Shown: positions 35,461 to 45,795, numbered from the stretch's first letter. The stretch is 64,000 bases of DNA from Tsuneonella sp. CC-YZS046 (GCF_035581365.1 NZ_CP141590.1:2042001-2106000), one strand, 5' to 3'. A program made the numbers and translations. Notes: a model not told the origin generated them from the sequence alone.

Positions 35461-37734
35461 TCAATCGGTTTCAATGCCTCTCTCATCCGCCCATGCCTTC
35501 AACTCGGCGCGCAGGGAGACAGGGGGATTGTGCAGCCAGTTCTCCATGGCTGCCCGGATTTCCGATATATCGACCTTGCAGATCAGTTCCTTGATCGGCC
35601 CCACGGCCGCCGGAGTGATGGACAGGCGCCGAAACCCGACGCCCAGCAGCGCCAGCGCCTCGAGCCGCCGCCCCCCCATTTCCCCGCACACGCCCACGTC
35701 GACTCCGCTGCCCTTGGTGTTGTCCAGGACACGGCGCAGGAACCGCAGGATGGATGGGCTCACCCAGTCATATCTTTCGGCCAGCTTGGGATTGGCGCGG
35801 TCCGCCGCGAACAGGAACTGGGTCAGATCGTTGGTGCCGATGGAAAGGAACGACAGCTTGGGGATGAGCACGTCGAGGACTTCCGCCAGCGCCGGCACTT
35901 CCAGCATCGCCCCGTAATAGATCGCTTCGGGCAGGGGTTTCTTCTGGCCCTTGAGATAGGTGCGCTGCCCTTCGAACACTTGCCGCGCGGCATCGAACTC
36001 CCATGGCTCGGAAACCAGCGGGAACATAACATGGAGCGTGCGCCCGGCGGCGGCTTCCATCAAGGCGCGGGCCTGCGCCTTGAGCAATCCTTCCCGCTCC
36101 AGCGCGAGACGCAGGGCGCGCCAGCCCATGGCCGGATTTTCGTCGCCTTCATTGTTGCTCTCGCGCAGGTAAGGCAGCGCCTTGTCGCCGCCGACATCGA
36201 CGGTGCGGAACACCACAGGCCGGTCGCCCGCTGCATCCAGCACATCGCGATAGAGCCGGGTCTGCCGTTCCCGTGCGGGCAAGGCGGCGGCGACGAGGAA
36301 CTGGAATTCCGTCCGGAACAGCCCGATCCCATCCGCGCCGGTCAGATTGAGCATCGGCATATCGTCGCGCAGGCCTGCGTTCATCATGACCTTGATGCGC
36401 TTGCCGTCGCGGCTGATCGGGCTGACATCGCGCAGTCTCGCATAGGCGGCCTGCCGTTCCTTGTTGCGGGCGAACCGCGCTTCGAACGCCTCCTGCATGG
36501 CCACTGTCGGGCGCGCGGTCGCGGTGCCGGTATCCCCGTCGAGCAATATCTCGTCGCCTTCCCGCACAAGGCCGCGCAACCCCCGCACACGCCCCAGCAC
36601 CGGCACGCCCATCGCGCGAGCCACGATCACGACATGGGCCGTGAGCGACCCTTCCTCGAGGATCACGCCCTTCAGGCGCCGCTTGTCATATTCGAGCAGT
36701 TCGGCCGGGCCGAGGTTTCGCGCAATCAGGACCGCATCGCCGCGCAGGCCCTTGGTCGCCGCAGTGCCGAGCTGGCCGGAAACGATTCTCAGCAGCCGGT
36801 TGGCCAGATCTTCAAGATCGTGCATCCGCTCGGCAAGCAGCTGATCGTCGATCTGGCGCATGCGCATGCGCGTGCGCTGCTGCACCCGCTCGATCGCCGC
36901 TTCCGCCGTCAGGCCGGAATCGATCGCCTCGTTGATGCGCCGCGTCCAGCCTTCGTCATAGGCGAACATCTTGTATGTCTTGAGCACCTCCTCATGCTCG
37001 CCACCGACGCCGAACTCCGCCTGGCTCGCCATGCGGTCGATCTGTTCGCGCATCTTGTCGAAAGCGAGATAGACCCGTTGCCGCTCCGCCTCGACATCTT
37101 CCGCGACCACCTGCTCGATAGTCACCCTGGGCTGGTGATAGACCGCCACGCCGCTCGCCAGGCCCTTCACCAACGACAGGCCCCTGATGATCTGCGGCCC
37201 GCTCAGCGCCGGATTGCTGCTGTCGAGATCCTCCTCGTCGATCAGGTCGGCATTGGAGATCAGTTCCGCCAGAACCATGGCCACCGTCTGCAGCGCCTCG
37301 ATCTCGATCTCCTCGTAGCGCCGGGGGTCGACATGCTGCACGCATAGAACGCCGACCGCGCGTTCCCGCCGGACGATCGGCACGCCGGCAAAGGAATGGA
37401 ACTTCTCTTCGCCGGTTTCGGGCCGATACTGGAAGTCCGGGTGAGCGGCCGCCTCCGCGAGATTGAGCGTCTCCACATTTTCGGCGATCGTGCCGGTCAG
37501 GCCCTCGCCAACCGCCATCCGCGTGACGTGAACCGCGCTCTGGTTCAGGCCCCGGGTCGCGAACAGTTCCAGCATGCCTTCGCGCAGCAAGTAGATCGAA
37601 CAGACTTCGCTGTTGAGGCTTTCGCCAATTATCTCAACGACCTGATTCAATTTCGCCTGCGCATGCAAGCGGGAAGCCATCACGTCATGCAGACGGATGA
37701 GGATCGTGCGGGCAGCATTGGTGGCAGCGGTCAT
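35461..37734 (-). CDS. ptsP: EI-Ntr, phosphoenolpyruvate-protein phosphotransferase
   Basis: 757 aa, first enzyme of the nitrogen-type PTS; it takes phosphate from PEP and passes it to NPr. N-terminal GAF domain (about 1-165), then the enzyme I swivelling domain with the phosphohistidine in SLTAHVVIVARAMGVP, and the PEP-binding barrel ending in GVGVCGEMGG-type sequence (here VDVGVCGEMGG) with the catalytic Cys. Single gene on the minus strand. Confidence 0.95.
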   Translation of the reverse strand: MTAATNAARTILIRLHDVMASRLHAQAKLNQVVEIIGESLNSEVCSIYLLREGMLELFATRGLNQSAVHVTRMAVGEGLTGTIAENVETLNLAEAAAHPDFQYRPETGEEKFHSFAGVPIVRRERAVGVLCVQHVDPRRYEEIEIEALQTVAMVLAELISNADLIDEEDLDSSNPALSGPQIIRGLSLVKGLASGVAVYHQPRVTIEQVVAEDVEAERQRVYLAFDKMREQIDRMASQAEFGVGGEHEEVLKTYKMFAYDEGWTRRINEAIDSGLTAEAAIERVQQRTRMRMRQIDDQLLAERMHDLEDLANRLLRIVSGQLGTAATKGLRGDAVLIARNLGPAELLEYDKRRLKGVILEEGSLTAHVVIVARAMGVPVLGRVRGLRGLVREGDEILLDGDTGTATARPTVAMQEAFEARFARNKERQAAYARLRDVSPISRDGKRIKVMMNAGLRDDMPMLNLTGADGIGLFRTEFQFLVAAALPARERQTRLYRDVLDAAGDRPVVFRTVDVGGDKALPYLRESNNEGDENPAMGWRALRLALEREGLLKAQARALMEAAAGRTLHVMFPLVSEPWEFDAARQVFEGQRTYLKGQKKPLPEAIYYGAMLEVPALAEVLDVLIPKLSFLSIGTNDLTQFLFAADRANPKLAERYDWVSPSILRFLRRVLDNTKGSGVDVGVCGEMGGRRLEALALLGVGFRRLSITPAAVGPIKELICKVDISEIRAAMENWLHNPPVSLRAELKAWADERGIETD

Positions 37735-37844
37735 ACTCTGCGAGTATAACAGATCGCGCCATTTGGGAACGCATGGTCGCGTCTAATTGATTCCGGCGAG
37801 GCAGGAGCGCCAGCCCGCGCGAGGCGGGCGGGCGCGGTATGCGA

Positions 37845-38000
37845 TCAGAGCTGGGACAGCTCCTCCTTGATCCGCAACTTCTGCTTCTTGAGGAACTGGA
37901 TCGCGCCCTCATCCGGCGAAGGGCGGCTCATCTCCGCCCGGATCTTCTGTTCCAGGCCTTGATGCTTGAGCTGCAATGCGCTGACGTGAGGCGATTCCAT
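37845..38000 (-). CDS. DUF465 small coiled-coil protein, 51 aa
   Basis: A short gene starting at ATG 38000 with AAGGAG seven bases upstream. The protein is a helical hairpin: LQLKHQGLEQKIRAEM, a short acidic turn, then FLKKQKLRIKEEL, the DUF465/YdcH pattern. Function unknown; often found in pairs near cell-cycle genes in alphaproteobacteria, as here. Confidence 0.8.
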   Translation of the reverse strand: MESPHVSALQLKHQGLEQKIRAEMSRPSPDEGAIQFLKKQKLRIKEELSQL

Positions 38001-38185
38001 AGGCTATCTCCTTCCTCTAGCGTGCGCCTGTCGGCGCGGACCGCGATGCTCCGGCAAACCGGAGTCGCGTGATTGTCATTGAAACATATTCTGCCTATTT
38101 TGCGAAGCCGATCCGTCGAGCTTTCGATAAGCGACCACGGGCGCGAGACGAATGGTCCGATCACGAATTGCGGGGAGCTTTGCCG

Positions 38186-38383
38186 GTGACCGAACAGGAG
38201 ATGCGCAAGCGACTGGAGGCCTTACGCATCGAACATCGCGATCTCGACGCAGCGATCGAAGCCCTCTCCGCCTCCGGCAGCTCCGACCAGCTTCAGATCG
38301 CTCAACTCAAGAAGCGCAAGCTCCTGCTGAAGGACCAGATCGCCATTCTGGAAGATTATCTCATTCCGGATATCATCGCCTGA
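38186..38383 (+). CDS. DUF465 small coiled-coil protein, 65 aa
   Basis: Begins at GTG 38186 with GGGGAG at suitable spacing; the open frame upstream to 38069 lacks family similarity. MRKRLEALRIEHRDLDAAI and IAQLKKRKLLLKDQIAILED are the two helices of DUF465. Divergent from the other DUF465 gene and followed by the RcdA-like gene. Confidence 0.78.
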   Translation: MTEQEMRKRLEALRIEHRDLDAAIEALSASGSSDQLQIAQLKKRKLLLKDQIAILEDYLIPDIIA

Positions 38384-38546
38384 CGCGGCCGGCGGCGGGC
38401 TGCCCGCAGTGCCTGGTGCGCGCCGTTGCTTCCTCGCCGCGCAGGCAGGCAGCGCCGCGAAATTCAGTTCCGCAGCGGGACAAGGCGAATTTGCATTGGG
38501 ACAATTCGCTCCGCTCTCTGGCTTTGCCGCCCCTGCTGGATTAGCC

Positions 38547-39026
38547 ATGGGTTCGCGCATGACAGGGCCAGCGAACATAAACCCGCATATCATCGAAACG
38601 CTTTACAGCGAGGCGATGGTGCTTGCCGACAATGTGCGCGACGCTTTCGATATGTCGGGCAGGATCAGCAGGCTGGCGGAAGATGAAGATCTGGCCCGGA
38701 TCGCGCTTTCCTGTGAAGCGCTGCGCGCAACCACGCGGATGATGCACACGATCGCATGGCTGCTCAACCAGCGCGCCTACTTCAATGGCGAGCTAAGCGA
38801 ATTTCAGCTGCGGCGGCATGGACGGCTGCCAAGGGACAAGGCGGCAATCGACGCCGAGAATTATGCGCTGCTCGACCCGGCCCTGCGCGAGCTTATCGGC
38901 CGGACCCAGCGCTTTCATGCCCGCATAGCGCGGCTCGACAACGCCTGGCGCGATGGCTTTTCCGCCCATCCCGGCGCCATCCATCGCCTGCGCGACCGGC
39001 TGGGGCAAGCCGTCAGCCGCATCTGA
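38547..39026 (+). CDS. rcdA: DUF1465/RcdA family protein
   Basis: 159 aa helical protein. NPHIIETLYSEAMVLADNVRDAF and the long C-terminal helices match PF07323, whose Caulobacter member RcdA helps ClpXP degrade CtrA and other cell-cycle proteins. The start at ATG 38547 removes an unconserved N-terminal extension. The same role is likely here but not proven; the symbol is used for the family. Confidence 0.75.
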   Translation: MGSRMTGPANINPHIIETLYSEAMVLADNVRDAFDMSGRISRLAEDEDLARIALSCEALRATTRMMHTIAWLLNQRAYFNGELSEFQLRRHGRLPRDKAAIDAENYALLDPALRELIGRTQRFHARIARLDNAWRDGFSAHPGAIHRLRDRLGQAVSRI

Positions 39027-39065
39027 AACGGCGCAACAAGGCACACAACGGCTATACAACCGAAC

Positions 39066-40538
39066 CTAGACGGAAGCGATGGCAGCCTGCCAGCGCGTCA
39101 GACGCTCCCTCCGGTCGCCATCCTCCATCATCGGCTCGAAAATCCGGGCCGGCCCCCGCATCGATCGCGCGGCGCTTTCGAGATCGGGATAAAGCCCCAC
39201 GCCCAGCGCGGCCAGCACCGCGGCGCCCAGCGCGGTGGTTTCCACATAATCCGGGCGCTCGACCGGCAGGCGCAGAATATCCGCCAGATCCTGCGCCATC
39301 CAGTCGTTCGCGCTCATGCCGCCATCGATCCGCAAGCTGGTCCAGCCCGCATCGTCGGCCTCGAAAGCGCGAGCCAGATCATGAGTCTGATGGGACATCG
39401 CCTCGAGAGCGGCGCGGGCGATCTGCGCCTTGCCGCTGTTGAAGCTGAGCCCCGCGATGGCTCCCCGCGCCTCGGGGCGCCAATGTGGCGCACCTAGGCC
39501 GGACAAGGCCGGGACAATCGTAACGCCGCCTGAATCCGGAATCGAGGCCGCGAGCCGCGCGGTTTCATCCGCGCTGGAAATGATGCCCAAAGTATCGCGC
39601 AGCCACTGGATCAGGCTGCCCGCGACAAAGACGGAACCTTCCAGCGCATAATGGCGCTGCCCGCCAAGCTGGCGAAGCACCGTGCCAAGCAGGCGGTTGG
39701 CCGACCGGGGAACCGTGCTTCCCATATTCGAAAGCACGAAGGCGCCGGTGCCATAGGTCGCCTTGCAATCGCCGGGGTTGAGACAGGCCTGCCCGATGGT
39801 GGCGGATTGCTGATCCCCGGCCAGGCCGCAGATCGGTATCGCCCGGCCGAACAGGTCGGGGCTGGTGGACGCGATCGGCCCGGCATTGTCGCATACTTCC
39901 GGCAAGGCGCGCGACGGCACGCCGAACAGATCGCACAGCCCCGCATCCCATGATGCCCCCTCGAGCGGCAGCAGCAAGGTCCGGCTGGCATTGCTGGCAT
40001 CCGACAGGTGGGCGCCGCCTGTCAGATTGTAGAGCAGCCAGCTTTCGATCGTACCGAAGGCAAGCGTGCCCTTTGCCGCCGCCGCGGCCACCTGCGGCTC
40101 ATTGTCGATCAGCCAGCGCATCTTGGTGGCCGAAAAATAAGGGTCCAGCAGCAGCCCGGTCTTCTCCCGCACCGCATCCTCATGGCCCGCCGCGCGCAAT
40201 TGCCCGCACTGGGCCGCAGTGCGGCGATCCTGCCAGACCAGCGCGCGGGACAACGGCTGCCCGCCAGCCTTGTCCCAGGCCACGACCGTTTCGCGCTGAT
40301 TGGTTATGCCTATGGCGGCGATCCGTTCGGCGCCCCCTGCCTGGCGCACCGCATCCTGCGCCACGCCGAGCGTCTTGTCCCAGATTTCCGCCGGGTCGTG
40401 TTCGACATGCCCCGGGGCAGGATAATGCTGGATCAATTCCCGCTGCGCGACGGCAAGCTGAAGCCCGGCGGCGGTGAAGATCATGGCCCGGGTGGAAGTG
40501 GTTCCTTCATCGAGAACGAGAATGAGATCGCCCGGCAT
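39066..40538 (-). CDS. glpK: Glycerol kinase
   Basis: 490 aa FGGY-family kinase making glycerol-3-phosphate from glycerol and ATP. LVLDEGTTSTRAMIF is the N-terminal phosphate loop, GITNQRETVVAWDK and VWQDRRT the substrate motifs, GTGAFVLSNMG and LRIDGGMSANDWMAQ the second domain. No glpF or glpD nearby. Confidence 0.95.
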   Translation of the reverse strand: MPGDLILVLDEGTTSTRAMIFTAAGLQLAVAQRELIQHYPAPGHVEHDPAEIWDKTLGVAQDAVRQAGGAERIAAIGITNQRETVVAWDKAGGQPLSRALVWQDRRTAAQCGQLRAAGHEDAVREKTGLLLDPYFSATKMRWLIDNEPQVAAAAAKGTLAFGTIESWLLYNLTGGAHLSDASNASRTLLLPLEGASWDAGLCDLFGVPSRALPEVCDNAGPIASTSPDLFGRAIPICGLAGDQQSATIGQACLNPGDCKATYGTGAFVLSNMGSTVPRSANRLLGTVLRQLGGQRHYALEGSVFVAGSLIQWLRDTLGIISSADETARLAASIPDSGGVTIVPALSGLGAPHWRPEARGAIAGLSFNSGKAQIARAALEAMSHQTHDLARAFEADDAGWTSLRIDGGMSANDWMAQDLADILRLPVERPDYVETTALGAAVLAALGVGLYPDLESAARSMRGPARIFEPMMEDGDRRERLTRWQAAIASV

Positions 40539-40613
40539 GCCTTCTCCCTTTTCAAGCGCGGCCCGTTGAAACCGAACCGGCTTACCCTCGACTTAGCGGC
40601 AACTAGCCCCCAT

Positions 40614-41495
40614 ATGCCAGCCATGGAAGGACCGCCCAAACCCTGGCCGACCGGAACGGCCGAACGGCTCGAGCCGCTGGTTCGCCGCGTCCTTGCTCCC
40701 AATCCTTCGCCATTCACCTATACCGGCACGCAGACCTATCTCATCGGCGAAGGCGACAGGATCGCGGTGATCGACCCCGGGCCGGATGAGCCGGCGCATC
40801 TGGATGCACTGATCCAGGCGATCGGCGATGCCTCGGTGATGGCGATCTGCTGCACGCATACCCATCGCGATCACTCACCCGCCGCGGCTCCGCTCAGGCA
40901 GCACACCGGCGCGCCGATCATCGGCTGCGCCCCGCTGGCGCTATCGACCGAAGGCCCGCGCCAGGATGCACCCTTCGATACGGACTATGCCCCTGACCGT
41001 ATCCTGGCTGACGGCGAACGTCTCAGTGGCCCGGATTGGACGCTGGTGGCAGTCGCGACGCCGGGCCATACCTCCAATCACCTCTGCTTTTCGCTCGAGG
41101 AAACCGGCGCCCTGTTCACCGGCGACCATGTGATGAGCTGGTCGACCAGCGTGGTCATCCCGCCCGATGGGGACATGGCCGCCTATATGGATTCGTTATA
41201 CCTGCTGCATGAGCGGGAAGACCGGGTCTATTATCCCGCGCACGGTCCTGCGGTGGACAAGCCGAAGCAGCTTGTCCGGGGGATGATCGGCCACCGCCGC
41301 CAGCGCGAGCGGCAAGTGCTCCGCCAGCTTGAAAAAGGCCCGCAGAATATTCCCGACATGGTTCCGCAAATGTACAAGGGCACCGATCCGCACCTGTTCC
41401 CGGCGGCCGGCATGTCCGTGCTGGCCCATCTCATCGACCTGGAACGGCGGGGGCAAGTCGAACGCTCGGGGGAAGTATGGCAGATAGCGAGCTGA
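40614..41495 (+). CDS. Metallo-beta-lactamase fold hydrolase, 293 aa
   Basis: MBL-fold protein with CCTHTHRDHSPAA as the THxHxDH-like zinc motif (here T-H-T-H-R-D-H), GHTSNHL, LFTGDHVM and a late His in YYPAHG. The C-terminal winged helix (about 230-290) marks the LACTB2-type subgroup, some of which are nucleases. Substrate unknown. The end overlaps the next gene. Confidence 0.82.
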   Translation: MPAMEGPPKPWPTGTAERLEPLVRRVLAPNPSPFTYTGTQTYLIGEGDRIAVIDPGPDEPAHLDALIQAIGDASVMAICCTHTHRDHSPAAAPLRQHTGAPIIGCAPLALSTEGPRQDAPFDTDYAPDRILADGERLSGPDWTLVAVATPGHTSNHLCFSLEETGALFTGDHVMSWSTSVVIPPDGDMAAYMDSLYLLHEREDRVYYPAHGPAVDKPKQLVRGMIGHRRQRERQVLRQLEKGPQNIPDMVPQMYKGTDPHLFPAAGMSVLAHLIDLERRGQVERSGEVWQIAS

Positions 41496-42154
41496 AACCG
41501 TCCGAATCGGCAAGCAGCACGGTCCGAAGCCGCCTGGCCCGCGCTTCGGCATTGCCGTGGCTTCTGTTCATCGTCACCTTCGCTCTGGCGATCGGGCTGG
41601 CGTGGAAGGCGCTGGGGCCGGACAGCAATAATGGCGATCCGCTCGGCACCAGCCTTGTCGCATTCGAGAAGCAGAACCGGCTGACGGTGTTCTCCGCGCA
41701 GCTCGCGCCGGTGGTCGCATCCGAGGACAGCCGTCTGTTCGGCGCGATCCAGTCCCGTCAGGTCGCCGTCATCCCGGCGCGCGTCGATTACACGCTCGAT
41801 CTGTCGCAGATGAATCGCGATCGGTTAAGCTGGAACGACCAGAGCCGCACCCTGTCGGTTCTGCTACCGTCCATTTCCATCGGCAAGCCCAATCTGGACG
41901 AAGCCCGGGCGCAATATCTGCGCGAGGGCATCTGGATCACCCGCGATGCGCAGGACAAGCTGACCCGCAGCAATACGCGGCTTGCGGAAACGCAGGCAAT
42001 GGAGCAGGCGGCGAATCCCATACTCGTCAATCTCGCCCGAACGGCAGCCAAGGATGCGATTCGCCAGAATCTGGCGATCCCGCTGGAAGTGGCCGGCTTC
42101 GGGGATGTCACCGTCAATGTCCGTTTCGACGGAGAGGAACAGACCGCACAATGA
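41477..42154 (+). CDS. DUF4230 membrane-anchored protein, 225 aa
   Basis: One N-terminal membrane helix (about 27-47) and a periplasmic domain with LTVFSAQL and VAVIPARVDYTLDLS strands, then a long C-terminal helix (LTRSNTRLAETQAMEQAANP). This is the DUF4230 layout, function unknown. It starts inside the previous gene and overlaps nadA by ATGA. Confidence 0.75.
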   Translation: MADSELKPSESASSTVRSRLARASALPWLLFIVTFALAIGLAWKALGPDSNNGDPLGTSLVAFEKQNRLTVFSAQLAPVVASEDSRLFGAIQSRQVAVIPARVDYTLDLSQMNRDRLSWNDQSRTLSVLLPSISIGKPNLDEARAQYLREGIWITRDAQDKLTRSNTRLAETQAMEQAANPILVNLARTAAKDAIRQNLAIPLEVAGFGDVTVNVRFDGEEQTAQ

Positions 42155-43140
42155 GCGTTGAAACCAAAGTCCCGACGGGCACCGAGCTGCGCGCGGAAAT
42201 CGACCGGCTCCGCCAGGAGCGCAAGGCCGTGATCCTGGCGCATTACTATCAGAAGCCGGAGATTCAGGATCTGGCCGATTTCGTGGGCGACTCCCTCGAA
42301 CTGTCCCGCAAGGCGGCGGACACCGATGCCGAGGTGATCGCCTTCTGCGGGGTGAAGTTCATGGCCGACACCGCCAAGATCCTCTCGCCCGACAAGATCG
42401 TGGTCCTGCCGGACCTCGAAGCGGGGTGCAGCCTTGAGGATTCCTGCCCGCCCGAGAAATTCAAGGCGTTCCGGGAAGCGCATCCTGATCATATCGCGCT
42501 CACCTACATCAACTGCTCGACCGAGGTTAAGGCGCTGTCCGACGTCATCGTGACCTCGTCCAGCGCGGAAACGATCCTGTCCCAGATTCCGGAAGAGCAG
42601 AAGATCATCTTCGGGCCAGACCGGCATCTGGGCGGCTATCTGTCGCGCAAGTTCAACCGGGAAATGCTGCTCTGGCCGGGCGTGTGCATCGTCCACGAGG
42701 CGTTCAGCGAAACCGAGCTGCTCAAGCTGAAGGCGGAGCACCCCGACGCCCCCGTCGCGGCGCACCCGGAATGCCCCCCGACCATCATCGACCATGCCGA
42801 TTATGTCGGATCGACCAGCGGCATCCTCCAGTTCGCCAAGACTTTCCCCGGCGACACGCTGATCGTGGCGACGGAGCCGCACATCATCCACCAGATGGAA
42901 AAGGCTATTCCGGAAAAGACCTTCATCGGCGCGCCCGGGGCGGACGGCAACTGCAATTGCAACATCTGCCCCTACATGGCGCTCAACACGATGGAAAAGC
43001 TCTACACCGCGCTGAGGGATCTGCAGCCCCGCATCGAGATCGAGGAGAACCTGCGGCTGGCGGCGAAGAAAAGCCTCGACCGGATGCTGGAGATGGCCAG
43101 CGGCACGATCGGCAAGGGCGATCTGGGCGCGAGGTCGTAA
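42151..43140 (+). CDS. nadA: Quinolinate synthase
   Basis: 329 aa [4Fe-4S] enzyme joining iminoaspartate and dihydroxyacetone phosphate to quinolinate for NAD synthesis. AHYYQKPEIQDLADFVGDSLELS is the N-terminal signature; cluster cysteines sit in EAGCSLED, HPECPP and NCNCNICPY. Coupled by ATGA to the DUF4230 gene. nadB and nadC are not in the window. Confidence 0.96.
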   Translation: MSVETKVPTGTELRAEIDRLRQERKAVILAHYYQKPEIQDLADFVGDSLELSRKAADTDAEVIAFCGVKFMADTAKILSPDKIVVLPDLEAGCSLEDSCPPEKFKAFREAHPDHIALTYINCSTEVKALSDVIVTSSSAETILSQIPEEQKIIFGPDRHLGGYLSRKFNREMLLWPGVCIVHEAFSETELLKLKAEHPDAPVAAHPECPPTIIDHADYVGSTSGILQFAKTFPGDTLIVATEPHIIHQMEKAIPEKTFIGAPGADGNCNCNICPYMALNTMEKLYTALRDLQPRIEIEENLRLAAKKSLDRMLEMASGTIGKGDLGARS

Positions 43141-43191
43141 GGCTCCCCTGCCTGGAGAGTCTTGCCTCCCCAGGCCTCGCTCGGGCCGAAT

Positions 43192-43536
43192 CTATTCGCC
43201 TGAGATAGCCGCGCCGATCGGATCGGCGGGAGGCGCTTCCCTTTCAGGAGCAGGAGTGGCCGGGGCGTCATCCTCGTCGGCCTCGGCCGCCGCGGCATTG
43301 TCCGAACCGCCCGAGGCGGCGCCCGTGCTCTTCGCGCCCGGCGTTCCGCTCGCTGTTGCTTCCGGCGCGGCCAGGGGCGCCTGAGAACGCACGGTGTCGA
43401 GCGGCAGCATGGCGTCGCTGATCGTGCCTTCCGCCACCTGGCCGGAAGCCCCGCCGTCTCCATCTCCATTCTTTCCGCCGCCGCAGGCGGAAAGCAGGAC
43501 AGTGGCCAGAAGCGCCAGAGGCAGGCAACGGTTCAT
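43192..43536 (-). CDS. Hypothetical lipoprotein, 114 aa
   Basis: Signal peptide with lipobox LLSACGG, then a glycine/aspartate-rich, Ala/Pro low-complexity body. Probably anchored in a membrane and mostly disordered. ATG 43536 preferred over GTG 43548. It begins nine bases after lipB on the same strand. Confidence 0.6.
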   Translation of the reverse strand: MNRCLPLALLATVLLSACGGGKNGDGDGGASGQVAEGTISDAMLPLDTVRSQAPLAAPEATASGTPGAKSTGAASGGSDNAAAAEADEDDAPATPAPEREAPPADPIGAAISGE

Positions 43537-43544
43537 CTTGGACT

Positions 43545-44222
43545 TCACTCCTCAGGTGGCGTTTCCAGCGCGGCGAGGAAGCCGCCAGCGCGCGCGATCA
43601 ACGCCCGATCCCAATCTTCCGGCGTAACCGCAACCCCCAATCTTTCGAGGCTGGTCACGCCATACTCCGCGATACCACAAGGAACGATGCCGGAAAAATG
43701 CCCAAGATCCGGAGCGAGGTTGACCGCGAAACCGTGCATCGTCACCCAGCGCCGCACGCGCACCCCGATCGCCCCGATCTTCGCTTCGCGCCCATCGGCA
43801 TCTCCGGTCCAGATCCCGATCCGCCCCGGCGCGCGCCATGCCTCGATGCCGAAATCGCCCAGCGTATCGATTACCCATCCTTCGAGGGAATGGACGAAAT
43901 GGCGCACGTCCCGCGCCCGTTTCGACAGGTCCAGCACCACATATCCCACGCGTTGGCCCGGGCCGTGATAGGTGTAGCGCCCGCCCCGCCCCGTCTCCAC
44001 CACTTCAAACCGCGGATCGAGCAATTCCGCCGCGGCGGCGCTGGTTCCGGCGGTATAGACGGGCGGATGCTCCAGCAGCCAGATCAGTTCCCGCCCCTGC
44101 CCATCCGATACGGCGCGGTTGCGTTCCTCCATTTCCGCCAGAGCGGCACGGTAGGGCACCGAAGCGGCACTCAGCCGCCATTCGATACCGTCCGATCCCG
44201 CAATGTGTCCCAATGCATCCAT
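43545..44222 (-). CDS. lipB: Octanoyltransferase LipB
   Basis: 225 aa. It moves octanoyl from ACP to lipoyl-carrier proteins. [20 protein letters not shown] holds the family motif, [21 protein letters not shown] the catalytic Lys, and [12 protein letters not shown] the catalytic Cys. ATG 44222 fits the usual start; the frame runs to 44291 without support. lipA is not in view. Confidence 0.95.
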   Translation of the reverse strand: MDALGHIAGSDGIEWRLSAASVPYRAALAEMEERNRAVSDGQGRELIWLLEHPPVYTAGTSAAAAELLDPRFEVVETGRGGRYTYHGPGQRVGYVVLDLSKRARDVRHFVHSLEGWVIDTLGDFGIEAWRAPGRIGIWTGDADGREAKIGAIGVRVRRWVTMHGFAVNLAPDLGHFSGIVPCGIAEYGVTSLERLGVAVTPEDWDRALIARAGGFLAALETPPEE

Positions 44223-44293
44223 TACGCCGCTTGCGTGGAACCATCGGGAGTGCTTATCAAGCCCGAAGTCAGCCGAGGCATGAGGAAACACCC

Positions 44294-45112
44294 GTGAAAT
44301 TCGACATGAACCTGGCGTGGCGAGAGGCGAGCGGCATGGTTTCGGTCAATGCGCAAGTATTGGCCATCATCGCCGGGGTGTTCTTTTTCCTCCCCAGCTT
44401 CGCCATGGCCCTGTTCGCGCCCATGCCGGAAGCGACGGGCACGATGGATGAAGCGCAGGCCATGAACATGGTCGGCACCTATTATGCCGAGGCCGCGCCC
44501 TGGCTCATCGTTGTCGGCATAGCCCAGGCGATAGGGGTTCTCGCCCTGCTTGCGTTGCTGACCGACCGGCGCCGCCCGACGGTGGGCGAAGCGCTCAAGG
44601 CCGGAGCCGTCAGCTTTCTGCCCTATTTCGCCGCGCAATTGCTGCTCGGCGTTGCGGTTGCGCTGGGCTTCGTCGTTATCGTCGGCGCCGCCACCGCTTC
44701 CGGCTCGGTCGCGCTGGCCGCCATCCTGTTTCCCTTGGGCTTTGTCGGCCTGGTCTATGTCATGACCAAGACATCGCTCACCGCGCCGGTCATCGTGATC
44801 GACGGGTTGCGCAATCCGATCCGCGCCCTGAGCCGATCATGGAACCTGACCAGGGGCAACAGCCTGCGTCTTTTCGGCTTCTATTTCCTGGTGTTCCTGG
44901 CCTTCGTCGTAATCATGATCGTGATTTCGATGATCGTCGGCCTGATCTCGATGATCGCGCTCGGCGCCGGGATCGTGAGCCAGATCGCCAATGGCGTGCT
45001 GTCCGGCTTCGCTGGGGCTTTGATGGTGGTCTATTTCGTCGCGATCATCGCTTCGGCGCATCGCCAGCTGTCCGGCCCTTCGCCGGAAGCCATCAGCCAG
45101 ACTTTCGAGTAG
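44294..45112 (+). CDS. Polytopic membrane protein, 272 aa
   Basis: About six hydrophobic helices: two early (20-42, 75-95) and four in 110-260 including [32 protein letters not shown]-like residues ([12 protein letters not shown]) resemble the glycerophosphodiester-phosphodiesterase membrane-domain group. Start GTG 44294 follows GAGG. Divergent from lipB. Function unknown. Confidence 0.65.
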   Translation: MKFDMNLAWREASGMVSVNAQVLAIIAGVFFFLPSFAMALFAPMPEATGTMDEAQAMNMVGTYYAEAAPWLIVVGIAQAIGVLALLALLTDRRRPTVGEALKAGAVSFLPYFAAQLLLGVAVALGFVVIVGAATASGSVALAAILFPLGFVGLVYVMTKTSLTAPVIVIDGLRNPIRALSRSWNLTRGNSLRLFGFYFLVFLAFVVIMIVISMIVGLISMIALGAGIVSQIANGVLSGFAGALMVVYFVAIIASAHRQLSGPSPEAISQTFE

Positions 45113-45144
45113 ATCTGGCGAATAAACCCGGCCGACAGAAGCGA

Positions 45145-45795
45145 TCAGGCCTCTGCGGCGGTTTCGTCCGCTTCCTTCCAGCCCCAGAACAGGCGGCAGG
45201 GGAGAATGTTGAGCGGCTCATAGCCCTGATCGATCCGGGTGAAGTGCCGCGCCATGAAATCCCGGGCCTTCGCATTGAACTGATAGACCAGAAACGCCCC
45301 GCCGGGCCTCAGGACCCGGTGGGTGGCAGCGGCGATCGCCGGCCCCACCCCTTCCGGCAGGGTGGAAAAGGGCAGCCCGGACAGCACGTAATCGGCATGG
45401 TCGAAACCATGCGCACGAATGATTTCCTCGACATCGGCGGCTGAACCGAGCACCGGAATGAAGCGGCTGTCGCCGATCGTGCGCCGAAGATAATCGATAT
45501 AGAGCGGGTTCGTGTCGATCACGATCAAGGTCGCGTCGCGCCGCAGCCGCTCCAGCACCGGCCTGCAGAACGTGCCCACGCCGGGGCCGTATTCCACGAA
45601 CAGCCTGCACTCGTTCCAATCCACCGGCGCCAGCATCTTGGCGATGGTGAAGCGCGACGACGGGATGATCGAACCGACCATGACCGGGTGCTTGAGGAAT
45701 CCTTCGAAAAAGACGCCCCAAGGCCCCAGCACGCGCTGCAGGCCGCGTTTCCACCGCGCGCTGCGCCGTTCGAAGGAAAGCTCGCTTCCGGTCAT
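45145..45795 (-). CDS. PmtA-like SAM-dependent methyltransferase, 216 aa
   Basis: Class I methyltransferase fold: FVEYGPGVGTFCRPVLERL is motif I, VIDTNPLYIDYLR motif II, and VLSGLPFSTLP motif IV. FLKHPVMVGSIIPSSRFTIAKML at the N-terminus is typical of phospholipid N-methyltransferases of alphaproteobacteria. It could methylate phosphatidylethanolamine, but small-molecule specificity is not visible. Confidence 0.8.
   Translation of the reverse strand: MTGSELSFERRSARWKRGLQRVLGPWGVFFEGFLKHPVMVGSIIPSSRFTIAKMLAPVDWNECRLFVEYGPGVGTFCRPVLERLRRDATLIVIDTNPLYIDYLRRTIGDSRFIPVLGSAADVEEIIRAHGFDHADYVLSGLPFSTLPEGVGPAIAAATHRVLRPGGAFLVYQFNAKARDFMARHFTRIDQGYEPLNILPCRLFWGWKEADETAAEA

Noticed and set aside
35431-37347. 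638-aa open frame opposite ptsP
   Set aside because: Shadow frame; ptsP shows all domains.
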